A stretch of 64,000 bases of DNA from Mytilisepta virgata (lineage: Eukaryota; Mollusca; Bivalvia; Mytilida; Mytilidae), in contig JAPWFG010000024.1 of assembly GCA_028015205.1 (NCBI GenBank), positions 2,790,001 through 2,854,000 on the forward strand, in the 5' to 3' direction. A model generated the notes under the pieces. It was not told the DNA's origin. It did not search any database and was given only the letters and a program-made list of their open reading frames with translations. The position numbers and the translations under genes are program-made. Of the stretch, positions 39,701-48,400 are shown piece after piece (within the stretch, counting starts at the first letter, position 1; each line of letters begins with the position of its first letter).

Positions 39701-42700
39701 ATTTGTCCATTGTGTTTTTCAGTATCACCTTGTTCTCCAAATCCTTGTCAGAACAGTGGAACATGTAGTGTTGATGTTGGTGGAAATGCTCAGTGCACGT
39801 GCTTAGGCGACTGGTTAGGACAAGTTTGTAACAGTAAGATATTTCGTAAATGTATGTGATAACGGCGAAAAAAGCGAAGTTAACTCAACTTTAAGTCACC
39901 AGTATTTTGGTGAAACGTTTTTAAACATACACTAGATATATAAATTGCAACGATTTCAGTTTTGTGAAAATAACCCTGAGGTTAATGTTGTTTAAGCATA
40001 TCGTAACATATTACAGTGATTTGATTGGATATAATTCCACAATTGATTAGATGAACAGTATTTTATATGCACTTTTCTGTCTTTTAAGTTTCACCTTGTG
40101 TAATTAATCCATGTGAGAATGGTGGAACCTGCATTGTTGATTCCTCTGGAATTGCCACATGTAGCTGTGCAAGCGACTGGAGTGGAGACACATGTGCAGG
40201 TATGTAGATACGACTTTATTAGAATAGAATCTTAAAGAAGGCATCAACTACTGATGTGAAACCCTATAAGCAATATTTTTGATGTTGAAATGTTATTTCT
40301 GTAGTTTTTGTATGGAGATGTTGATTTAACGCTCAGAACAACTCGAAGATCCTTCTCTACCTTCCATGTACTATAATTGAATTTGAATTCTGTCATTTTT
40401 CAGTTTCACCATGCGATAGTGTAACATGTCAGAACGACGGAACATGTGGAGTTGTCAATGGCACGTCAGCGGAGTGTTGTTGTAAGGGAGACTTCTCCGG
40501 CGAAGTTTGTGAAAGTAAGTTACGCTCTGTAACTTGTAGTATACAAGGTGGTTGCTTGTTCATAATTATCGCAAAGATGATATTTTAACTAATATTAAGA
40601 AAGATTGGGTAATAATATTTAAAAAATGATATTGGACTAAAAAAACTTATGAGTGTTAATTACATGAATAAAAGAAAAATCTGTAAGTGTTTGTTGACTA
40701 TAATTTCAGTGTTTATAATTTTAACTTAGTACCGGATGTTTATTTATTGCTAAACATATTTAATTTGAGCTAAGTAAAATAAAAATTCAGATTAAAATAT
40801 TTTTAATTACTTTAATTAAACCCATCACACCCCCATTGACTCCACAAACTATTCTATACGCTCATATGAATGTTCCTTTTCAATTGTAAGTCTTTACTTG
40901 CAAATTTTTTGCGCATGCTTACAAATAATAATCGAAGCCGTAACGGAACGGGAACCAACCACGGAACTCGGATCACGGATATTTTTAGTGTATTAAATTA
41001 ATCTACGTTAATTGAATCAATTACTAGAAGAAATTAGAAAATATATGCACTAACTATTTATTATTATATAATATTTCTGATGATCGTCGTCTCGGAGGTA
41101 AAATGGCTGGAAAATTTCAGTCCACAAATTTTGGTATAGATTTTACCTATACTTAACATAGTGTCTCATACAGATAACGTGACTATTGAAATAAAATTTA
41201 TGTATTTTTGGAATACACTTTAATCTGATTACACATTCCGTTTCAAAGTTAGTTCATTAAGAAATATGATATTGATGTTATTGTGTAAGACGATATATTG
41301 CGCTTTGGTCCAACACTTGTCAGACTGAATTCTGTTTTTGAGAAAAAAATGGAATGCATTTCCCCATTGTGTTTTTCAGTCTCACCTTGTTCTTCAAATC
41401 CTTGTCTGAACAGTGGAACCTGTACCGTAGATGTTAACGGAAAACCGCAGTGCACGTGCTTAGGCGACTGGTTAGGACAAGATTGTAACAGTAAGATATT
41501 TCGTAAATTAATGTGATGAAGACGAAAAAAGCAAACTTAACTCAACTTTAATTCACCAATATTTTTTGAAGCATACACAAGATATATAAATTGCAACAAT
41601 TTCAGTCTGGTGAAAATAACCTTTGGTTAAAGTTGTTTAAGCATAACTTAACATATTACAGTGATTGGATTGGATATAATGCCACGTTTGATTAGATGAA
41701 TAGTATTTTATATGCACTTTTTTGTCTTTTAAGTATCACCTTGTGTAATAAATCCCTGTGAGAATGGTGGCACCTGCATTGTTGATGCTTCTGGAATTGC
41801 CACATGTAGCTGTGCAAGCGACTGGAGTGGAGACACATGTGCAGGTATGTAGAAACTACTTTGTGAGAGTTAAATCTTAACCAACCTGTGAAGGCATTTC
41901 GATATTTTCTGAGATGGACATATTGATTTAATATTGAGAGAATCTTATTTTTACTGATATAAGTATTAGCCATAGAAATTAAATTTTTAAATAATATTAT
42001 TTATAATTTAATCAAAGTAGTGAGTGGTTTAAATGAGTATATAGACTTGATAATGTGTATCTCTTTTCATTTAATTTTCCTTTCTTAAATATCAATTTGG
42101 ATACACTGTGTTAGACTAACCCGATATTACACGTGATGCCAAAGAATGACTGGAAGGCATAAACGTAGGTCTAATGGTCACTATCTTTTCCAGTTTGTGG
42201 CTATTAGTTACTACAAAGTATTCTCTTAACATTATTATTATCCTTTTTTTTATTTGTGATTTCGTTGCGAGATATGTCATTATAGAATGTAATACTTATT
42301 GTTCTGATTTGAATTGCTTTTTATGGCTTTTGTCTGCTCTTTTGGTGAGAATTAAGGAATGGGCTTAAATCTTTAGAAATAAATATACTTGTTCCAGATT
42401 ATGTGTGTTTTGTTTAAAATTTCCTTTTCGAGTGATTTCAATAATAATTGTTGGTGACAATTCTGTGCTTTTTGTGTGCATTGGACTAGTACTGCAGCTT
42501 ATAGTTGAAAGCGATCTGATTTTGCTATGTATTCAGACATTTTCCTATGTATTAAATTTTATACTGTTGCAGGCGCCATATCCTATATATAGTCGGCTGG
42601 ATTTATTATCCTTTTACCAATTTCCTGATGTAGTGGGTTCTGCCAAATCACACATTTAAGTAGTCAACAAAATATTTCACAATGCGCTATGAGGTCAAAA

Positions 42701-42999
42701 GAATCCATGAAAAATGTAGTGAAATGAAAACGCTAATTTGTCACATTTTGCAAAATACCTCAAAACCTAGACAATTTTTAGAAAACAAAGACCATTCAAC
42801 AGTCACTATTGTTCAACTTGAATAGCGTCAATATGGGTGAAATAGGTAAAAGGTGACACATTTTTACACATTATATGTTTTGTTTTAGTTTCGCCATGTG
42901 ATAGTGTAACCTGTCAGAATGAAGGAACATGTGGTGTAATTAATGGAACATTAGCAGAATGCTGCTGTAAGGGAGAATATTCCGGTGAATTCTGTCAAA
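640..42999 (+). CDS. Giant EGF-repeat protein gene, internal part (106 EGF exons)
   Basis: Seen directly: 106 intact exons follow the order A-B-C from 640 to 42999. All are on the + strand, flanked by AG acceptors and GT donors, and 111 nt long (first exon 114 nt). All are phase 1-1, so each encodes one EGF domain of 37 residues. Counting from the split-codon residue, cysteines lie at 4, 9, 15, 25, 27 and 36, identical spacing in all three types. The exons sum to about 3,923 codons. Family knowledge: short non-calcium-type EGF repeats like these occur in Notch-like, fibropellin-like and other secreted or membrane matrix proteins. Each domain has the C2-x4-(S/T)-C3 O-fucose consensus, and A domains have an N-G-T sequon. 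The consensus unit carries about 15 acidic residues against 2 lysines and no arginine or histidine. Both gene ends lie outside what I can recognise, so signal peptide, membrane anchor and function are unknown. The retroelement relic, TTAA element and other insertions lie in introns. Confidence 0.93.
931..1041 (+). CDS. EGF exon B0 (unit 0)
   Basis: The acceptor is an unusual CAAAG ending at 930 after a T-run, and the donor is GTAAT at 1042. The 111 nt, phase 1-1 exon starts S-P-C-T-T-N-P-C and ends G-Q-H-C-T. It is clearly homologous to the array B domain (L-G-D-W-L-G-Q before the last cysteine) but well diverged. Confidence 0.9.
1734..1844 (+). CDS. EGF exon C0 (unit 0)
   Basis: Acceptor TTTTAAG ends at 1733 and donor GTATG starts at 1845. 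The 111 nt exon encodes S-P-C-N-T-N-P-C and ends G-D-T-C-T. Like every C exon in the gene it uses an AAG acceptor instead of CAG. The preceding intron (1042-1733) is 692 bp, nearly three times the array B-C intron of 255 bp. Confidence 0.9.
1845..2513 (+). other. Intron sequence, no gene seen
   Basis: AT-rich intron between C0 and the TTAA-flanked element. I see no EGF-like exon and no frame worth calling. Similarity to the array C-A intron is lost within a short distance of the donor. Confidence 0.6.
2514..4192 (+). mobile_element. Non-autonomous DNA transposon, TTAA target site, 13-bp perfect TIRs
   Basis: TTAA at 2514-2517 is followed by GGTAAGGTTTGCG (2518-2530). The exact reverse complement CGCAAACCTTACC lies at 4176-4188 and is followed by TTAA (4189-4192). 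The element between is 1,671 bp. TTAA duplication is the hallmark of piggyBac and Kolobok transposons. I cannot assign it between them because no transposase is visible, and the open frames at 2569-2865 and 3238-3450 look like AT-rich noise. Internally it carries GGGGACATAGAAAGGCCGG-type sequence near 3124-3145, a motif common in molluscan repeats, so it may be composite. It sits in the intron between C0 and the first regular unit. Confidence 0.8.
4261..4282 (+). pseudogene. Remnant of the 3' end of an EGF C exon
   Basis: The 22 bases ending in GACACATGTGCAG, followed by donor GTATGTAGATACG, match the last part of a C exon and then the C-A intron of the array. The first 90 or so bases of the exon and its acceptor are missing, so it cannot be spliced in. 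It marks a lost unit between unit 0 and unit 1, close to the TTAA element. Confidence 0.8.
4457..5320 (+). CDS. EGF unit 1: exons A 4457-4567, B 4844-4954, C 5210-5320
   Basis: Three 111 nt phase 1-1 exons. A encodes S-P-C-D-S-V-T-C and the ancestral-looking C-Y-C at its fifth and sixth cysteines. B has S-A-D-V-D where most copies have S-V-D-V-D. C matches the array consensus. Acceptors are TTTCAG (A), TTTTTCAG (B) and TTTTAAG (C). Flanking introns are alignable with the array but carry indels, giving a 1,085 bp step to the next unit. Confidence 0.95.
5542..6402 (+). CDS. EGF unit 2: exons A 5542-5652, B 5927-6037, C 6292-6402
   Basis: All three exons are open and 111 nt. A has S-P-C-E-S-V-T-C, N-G-G and C-Y-C. 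B has L-S-D-W instead of L-G-D-W. The intron just upstream of A (5434-5541) stays open in the A frame and begins after a second possible acceptor, TTTATGTAG, ending at 5433. An in-frame extended A exon is therefore conceivable in this unit only. The step to the next unit is 1,081 bp. Confidence 0.94.
6623..7484 (+). CDS. EGF unit 3: exons A 6623-6733, B 7008-7118, C 7374-7484
   Basis: A is the last copy on this side with C-Y-C and has S-L-T-C in its first loop. It also has N-D-G in place of N-G-G, as in the array. B has G-E-W instead of G-D-W. C ends T-C-V rather than T-C-A. This unit is transitional: its introns already resemble the array consensus. Confidence 0.95.
7704..11807 (+). CDS. EGF units 4-7 (12 exons, left shoulder of the array)
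   Basis: Exons A/B/C are: unit 4 at 7704-7814, 8089-8199, 8455-8565; unit 5 at 8785-8895, 9170-9280, 9536-9646; unit 6 at 9866-9976, 10250-10360, 10616-10726; unit 7 at 10946-11056, 11331-11441, 11697-11807. All are 111 nt and phase 1-1. From unit 4 onward every A domain reads C-C-C at positions 25-27, giving seven cysteines. Scattered replacements include G-E-W in B of unit 4, a D to N change in C of unit 5 and S-P-I-P-C in B of unit 6. Unit steps are 1,081, 1,081, 1,080 and 1,081 bp. Confidence 0.95.
12027..36647 (+). CDS. EGF units 8-30 (69 exons, homogeneous core of the array)
   Basis: Twenty-three units have an exact 1,080 bp period. For k = 0 to 22, exon A is 12027-12137 + 1080k, B is 12411-12521 + 1080k and C is 12777-12887 + 1080k. 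Introns are 273 bp (A-B), 255 bp (B-C) and 219 bp (C-A), and they vary as little as the exons do. Most neighbouring units differ at only a handful of bases. I saw no stop or frameshift in any exon. Rare replacements include a Q to K change in B at 12411, S-N instead of S-G in C at 12777, a last base C (Leu junction codon) at 13601 and S-L-C in B at 21051. One donor reads GTATTT (34488). Exon skipping of any number of exons would keep the frame. Confidence 0.95.
36867..38040 (+). CDS. EGF unit 31: exons A 36867-36977, B 37251-37361, C 37930-38040, with a truncated extra C
   Basis: A and B are standard. The first C copy (37617-37690) stops after the codon for the fifth EGF cysteine and runs directly into B-C intron sequence. 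A complete C exon follows at 37930-38040. Both C copies share I-I-N-P-C and N-D-G, showing they come from one duplication. The truncated copy has no donor and would read into an in-frame TAA, so it is best regarded as a skipped pseudoexon. The intact C keeps the A-B-C order. Confidence 0.92.
37378..38003 (+). repeat. 313-bp tandem duplication of the B-C intron and 5' part of exon C
   Basis: Bases 37378-37690 are repeated at 37691-38003 with an offset of exactly 313 bp. The junction CACATGT/ATTAATG joins mid-exon C to the start of the B-C intron. The copies share the array-atypical variants TTAAAACATATC and TTGTATAATTAATCC, and they differ at a few bases (for example GGTTAACTC against GGATAACTC, and TCAAATATT against TCAGATATT). 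The event therefore predates the latest homogenisation. It explains the single 1,393 bp step in the array. Confidence 0.93.
38260..40199 (+). CDS. EGF units 32-33 (right shoulder): A 38260-38370, B 38642-38752, C 39008-39118; A 39338-39448, B 39723-39833, C 40089-40199
   Basis: All six exons are open, 111 nt and phase 1-1. A domains carry C-C-C. Unit 33 B is diverged (V-D-V-G-G-N and G-Q-V-C, with first bases TA giving an Ile junction codon), and unit 33 C has D-S-S-G. Unit steps shrink to 1,078 and 1,066 bp as the right edge is approached. Confidence 0.95.
40404..41844 (+). CDS. EGF unit 34: exons A 40404-40514, B 41380-41490, C 41734-41844
   Basis: All three exons are intact. A ends G-E-V-C-E. 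B has S-S-N-P-C, C-L-N-S-G and T-V-D-V-N. C starts with TA. The A-B intron is 865 bp instead of 273 because of an insertion of about 0.6 kb. The antisense open frames around 41249-41455 and 41692-41973 are shadows over these exons and introns. Confidence 0.94.
40544..41143 (+). repeat. Interspersed repeat inserted in the unit 34 A-B intron
   Basis: Alignable array intron stops near 40543 (after AGTATA) and resumes near 41143 (CCTATACTTAACATAGT), leaving about 600 extra bases. The segment about 40890-41143 matches, in reverse complement, the sequence at 48030-48400. Shared strings include GAACCAACCACGGAACTCGG and TATTATATAATATTT. No terminal inverted repeats or firm target duplication could be shown, so the class is open. 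Confidence 0.75.
41845..42888 (+). other. Intron between units 34 and 35, no gene seen
   Basis: This is a 1,044 bp AT-rich intron, against 219 bp for the array C-A intron. The array-like start is lost within about 90 bases. The open frames at 42174-42368 and 42405-42659 are T-rich, hydrophobic translations without any recognisable domain and are not called. Confidence 0.6.
42889..42999 (+). CDS. EGF exon A35, last visible exon of the gene
   Basis: Acceptor TTTTAG ends at 42888 and donor GTAAG starts at 43000. The exon is 111 nt and phase 1-1, with C-Q-N-E-G-T-C, an N-G-T sequon, C-C-C and the ending S-G-E-F-C-Q. It is well diverged from the array copies. Its intact donor implies at least one more downstream exon, which I could not find. 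Retention of the following intron would end in a TAG within ten codons. Confidence 0.9.
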
Positions 43000-45900
43000 G
43001 TAAGAAAATAAAATATCAATTCTATTAGTTATTGTTTTATTTCTTCATAGAATATATTTTAATATATAAAGGTTAAACGATTTTATATGATGTCTTCATG
43101 TATGTAGCCAGAAGCGTCATTAAATGTCCTTTGAACCTCTTCTCTGAAGTTATTTAGATGTATTACAAAAAACTATGGATTGGTCCATTGATAGTTTCTT
43201 TCAAAATTTTGATCTACAGTCCCAAAGTTTGAACAATGTATTAGTCGTTAATATCAATTTATTGCAATGTTAAAACATATATAAAGACACAACACGAAAG
43301 ACGAGACCGAGAAAATAGGGAAAGGTAGATTAGTTTATAGGTTGTCCGTTGGAAGGTTGCCGTAAACATAATCTCATTTGAAACCTCTGGTTTAACTTGA
43401 ACCAATCGTTGAATTTTCAGTTCAGTTTTTATTTCTGACATTTACAAAAAAGCCATAATAACTTACAAATAAATACAACGTTGAAGATAACATAATAATA
43501 TTTAGGTAAAGGTGTTTTTCCAAATTCTTCACAGATAGGTCAAAAGTTATATTCCATATTATTTGGGTGGAACAGGCTTGATTTGATATAATCGATTTTT
43601 AAAAGATCTTTACATTTTTAAAATAAATGGACGATCAATAAATACAACGTTTTCTTTTGTAATCAGTCAGGGGATCGACTTGTTTAAATCAGAATTGATC
43701 TGATGCTAATAAATCAGAAGTGACCAACGTGTATGCGTCAGAAAATATTTCGTCGATTTTCGCCGGTTCGAATATATTTCGGAATTTCCGCGTTGTTATT
43801 GCTTCCACCAAGATGTTTTGATATTTGAAACTTCACTGGACATTGTAGCCATTTAAAACAATTGGAAAAGTCAATATGGGTAAGTGTTTTATAGGTTTTA
43901 TTCCATGTTTTCCTCGAAAATTAGATATTTTTTAATGTAACTTTGTCATCTTGTAGTGCCATAAATCGGTTTTTTTCAAAACATTTCATAATTTTTACGC
44001 AATATTTAGAGATTTTTACATTTACCAGCGAATTTTGATGGAGGTTCACGACCTATAAATCAGGGTTCACGGGGTTCAAAGGTGGGCACTGTCAAATACT
44101 TTTGACTGCATTCTGACGCGTACATGTAACTTCATCGGAAAATCATATAAAAGGGAAATAACTCCGCCGGCCTTATATCTTTCTTGTTTCGGAGACCGTA
44201 AATTGATTTTATCTGTTTCTGACAGTGACCTGGATCAAGACAAAAAATATTGTGTTTAGATTACAAACACTACCTTATATTTTTTGGGTGAAAATTAAAC
44301 AAAAATATGTAGATATTTTTCAAAAATTATTTATATCATATTTTATGAATAAATTCCTTTTAGTTTGATTTTGGTAATAGACCCTCAATAATTTTTTTCC
44401 GATTTTTTTTTAATTTGAATTGTGAAAAATGTGTTTTGATGGAATATTATTAGTATTTTATAAAATTTTATTTTCTTGTGTAAATATAATTAGTCAAATA
44501 TATTTATGTTTCAAATTTTCACATGTTTTCCGAATTAATCTTAGGACTTTAAATATACACACGTGTGTTATCGGACACTTTACGGTTGTTTATTGTTTCT
44601 TAACACATTAATGCAGAAATTTTGTTGTTATATATTTTAATGCAACTTGAAATTGTGGTTCAAGAAATATTAGTACTTTATATTTAGGGAAGGATTATAA
44701 TGTTCGTGTGTCCTTCCTAAAAACTATATCATTCTAAGTAAAACAAAATAAAAGAAAGTTACAATTAACATGTGATTAAGGTTCTATACAGACGCATCAG
44801 CACCAATCTCAAAATGAAATAGAAACATAAAAAAAACATGTCAAATAAATGATGCTTTAATAAAAAAAGATTTTTAGATATATTTCCAAAATGCATTACC
44901 ATTCATTTTTTTTTAAATGGAAAACATCTGAATAAAAGGAATTATACGTTTATATAAAACATCTATAGTACTGTGTATTCGTACTTGGGTACTGTATGGT
45001 CATGTGATGGTGATGGTAGATTACTCGCATCATTATCATAACACGGTACTGATCTGTTTCACCTCATTAATATCTATTAACAGCTCATACAAGCTAATCT
45101 CACAAATTAGTGTCAATCAATCACTACAAGAGTTAAATTGTTTACTCCCTTAATCATTTTGTTAATTCGAAACTGATACTTATAAATTCATTCAAGGCTG
45201 TGCTGTTGTGTCATATGCGTATCTATTATTTCCATATAACTCTCAACTTGGTTGTTTGTAAGTCTGTAGTTTTATCAAATTGTTTAATGTGAATACAATT
45301 GAATATTAATTATTTTCTTATAGCAGGAAAAACTGAGATATTCAACTATATAAGAAATTAAAAATAGGAACCGTTCTTAATTTTCTTTTCTCCTTTAGAA
45401 AACTGATATCTTATTAAAACCTAATTTTATATGTACCCTTGTACAACATTTATTAGCACTGAAATCGTTAGGCCCATGTCGGTCAAGGCTCAAATCTTAT
45501 TTATGAATTCTACACGATATATCATTTATTTTTTTCTATTTCATTTTTATTTCTATTCTTAATTTAATTTTTTTTGTATTGCTAGCACCTTATGGGTGTA
45601 TATTTATTTAAAAAAAATATATGTATATTTCTAAAAATGAGTCATCAAGACTAAGATTGAGGGGTAAAATCGAGCAGATTGTTTTAAATTTAAATACAAT
45701 TCACGCACCATTTATTATGTTCAACAAGCAAAAACGATCAATAGCGTACATGAGAAATAATATCTTCATGGGACAAAAGCATAGTGTAATGAACCAATGA
45801 CAAGTGACATGAGGCCTAGGAAATGACATCGGATTCTCGAAATTATTTTTCGCGTCGTCAATGAGCCTGCACGCACGTCCAACTCTTTTAATTATATTCC

Positions 45901-48029
45901 AGGTGATATTTGATCCTGCCATATAAGTCATATGGTTGTTTAATAAACTGTAATTAAAAGATTAATATTTATTGTACATGCCAAATTGTCCATCCTATTA
46001 TCTTGCTAATTCCCAATTACGTGTTAAGTGTTATAACGATCCATAGCAAACCGATATGAATTCAAGTAAGAGAGAAGATAATAGATTTTGTACAGATGGA
46101 CGAAAAAAAATTAAATCATTTTTGTATCTTTTCGAAACATATTTGACATGGTGAAGACAGAAATTAGTAAATTTGGTACTGGTCTTCCTACGTTAATAAT
46201 TGTGTATTAAGACAACGGATCTAGTTTTGTTTTAATTCAAAGTTTAGTAATGTTAATTAAGTATTGTTTTTTTCACGGTTTCAAAGTTTCCTTTGATCAA
46301 TCCCTCCTACCATTTCCTTTAAAACAATACTTACCCTATGAAAGAGTAACGCCATTGATTTGTGAATGTTTTATGAAATCACAAACGTTTTCATCATGCA
46401 ATATCCACAGAAATCAGATGTTCAAATACAAATATGTATAAAAAAAAAGAGCCATGCTGGTTGGACGGCTAAACCCAAACGAGAAGCTGATACATGTAAA
46501 ATAAAAGATGAAGGCACAGTTTTTCTTTTTGTGTTTTTTTTTTCGTTTGTTGTTTTTATACTATCTTAATTTTTTTAGCTAGTACATGTAGTTGGTAATA
46601 GTTATTTCACCTCTTCATTTTTTCCCATTTTTTTCTATATAGATTCACATTTATAAAGATAAATTGTGAAGTCATTTCTCTTTCGATTTTAATGCAGTTG
46701 TCACCATGATAACAAAAACCAGAAATTTAATTGTCTATTTCTTCTGACAGATCTGAAATGCATTAACATAATTACAATGGTTTATTTACGAACAAAAATT
46801 ATTATTTACATTTCCTTATATATCAATCAAATTTATGACGCCAAAATTTTTATTTTTAATTAAGTTGTTGTAACTTTTCACTATTATTTATAAATAAGCA
46901 ATTAATTTTCAGATGATTTGCTTCCCTATCCGATGTTTAACAAGAAAAATTAGACAACAGCGATGCAAAAATCAACAGAAATTTAAAAACACGTCGGTAA
47001 ATTTTCTTTCCATTATTGCATCTTTGGTGGCCTTGGGGTAATAGTTGGTATCTCGGGGACAGTAAACATATTATTACTCTCACACACAGTCAATAACATA
47101 TAATATATTACTTGTCTTGTAGTACTCTATGTGGTGCACTCTATTTCAGTATCAAAACATGGTGCTTTGAGGGAAAATGTATACAATGTGAACGTATTGT
47201 GGAATCACGCATCCGAATTTTAAAAGTCGATCTCCATGGAGAAATGTAGTCCGAGATTCATATGACATCAATCTGTCGGTTTTATAACAAGTTATCCATT
47301 AAGCGTCACGTCTGATTTAATGGGCCATTTACGCACATTTCTATACAATTACTGTACTGTCCTTTTAGTCTTGCTAGAAGTGATAAGAAAAAATAAAAGG
47401 AGTGGATTGTAGTAACACGTTGTTGTCTAAGATGTGCAGATAATGACTTCCATACAAAACTCTAACATTGTCTAGCATTATACTCGTCACGTGTGCTGTT
47501 ATAAATATATTTCTATTCATTTGAAATTGGCCGGGTTTCCCCGTTTGCTATTTGTAATTAAGAAAACGTTAATAACACTGAGGGCCATATGGCAATATAA
47601 TGAACGACAGATCGCTCAAAATCAGTATATAGAACGAAACGAAGCACAAACCAATCGAAAAGAATGACATTATTCACACAAGAAAAAGAATGGAAAAAAT
47701 CTTATACCCTTTAGTTTCTCTCTTTTAAATCGCATTTACAGAATCAATTATTCTCTGTTATTGTTCATATGTCTGAGGAGCGACCCAAATTTGGACACCA
47801 GAAGAATGTTTACAATGAAATTAAAACACAAAACAAACCCTTAACCAATTGCGGTAAAAAATCGCATATTGGCCCGGAGCTCCGGACCGGAGAAGTTAAC
47901 TTAGATAAATAGGAGAGAAAAAAAATCAATCAGTATAATCAGTATAATATATAATTATATACGTAACATCTAATACTCGTTTTACTGTTTAAAATTCGGA
48001 ATTTTAATGCAGAAAAGATTTGGTGATTT
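43000..48029. other. Non-coding stretch downstream of the last EGF exon
   Basis: AT-rich sequence without an open frame I can support. The frames at 43259-43441 (-), 44429-44611 (+), 45701-45931 (-) and 46250-46569 (+) are short, compositionally biased and without motifs. A short CpG-containing patch at about 43735-43795 precedes ATGG/GTAAGT at 43876-43885, which could be a small first exon but has no partner exon that I can prove. The 3' end of the EGF gene may lie hidden here or beyond. Confidence 0.5.
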
Positions 48030-48400
48030 AATTAGGTGGGGTTTTAGTATCTATACTTTTAAATTTACGGGCTGCAATTTTCTAGCCGTTTTACCTCCGA
48101 GCCGACGATCGTCAAAAATATTATATAATAAAAAATAGTTAGAGAATGTAATATACTTTCTAATTTCACATATTAATTGCTTTAATTAACGTGGCTTAAC
48201 GTAATTAACCCAAAATATCCATGATCCGAGTTCCGTGGTTGGTTCTGTTCTGTTACGGTTTCCATTATTATTTCTAAACAAAGTTCAAAGTTTAAACTTT
48301 TATTGATATAAAATCCAACATATACACATAAAATATAACATTCCATACAAAATAATTAGACAAACGTATACATGCGCAAAAGCTATGCAAGCAAAGAACT
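48030..48400 (-). repeat. Inverted copy of the repeat found at 40.9-41.1 kb
   Basis: On the minus strand this segment reads the same way as 40890-41143. The + strand strings TTTTACCTCCGAG, GACGATCGTC, TATTATATAATA and CCGAGTTCCGTGGTTGGTTC are reverse complements of strings at 40960-41110. About 85-90 bases around 48275-48370 are extra relative to the other copy, after which homology resumes at CATGCGCAAAAGC. A further CATGCGCAAAAGCTA occurs at about 49111. Confidence 0.8.

Noticed and set aside
40539..41138. GTATA target-site duplication around the insertion in the unit 34 A-B intron
   Set aside because: The inverted copy at 48 kb also contains ATCTATAC at that position, so the bases belong to the repeat and are not a proven duplication.
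640..43000. CRISPR-like or satellite array
   Set aside because: The unit is 1,080 bp with no short spacer structure, and three spliced EGF exons with intact phases explain it. It is a eukaryotic coding array.
46250..46569. Overlapping frames with H-A-G-W-T-A-K and D-T-C as a possible EGF fragment
   Set aside because: Cysteine spacing does not fit an EGF domain and there is no matching acceptor and donor pair.
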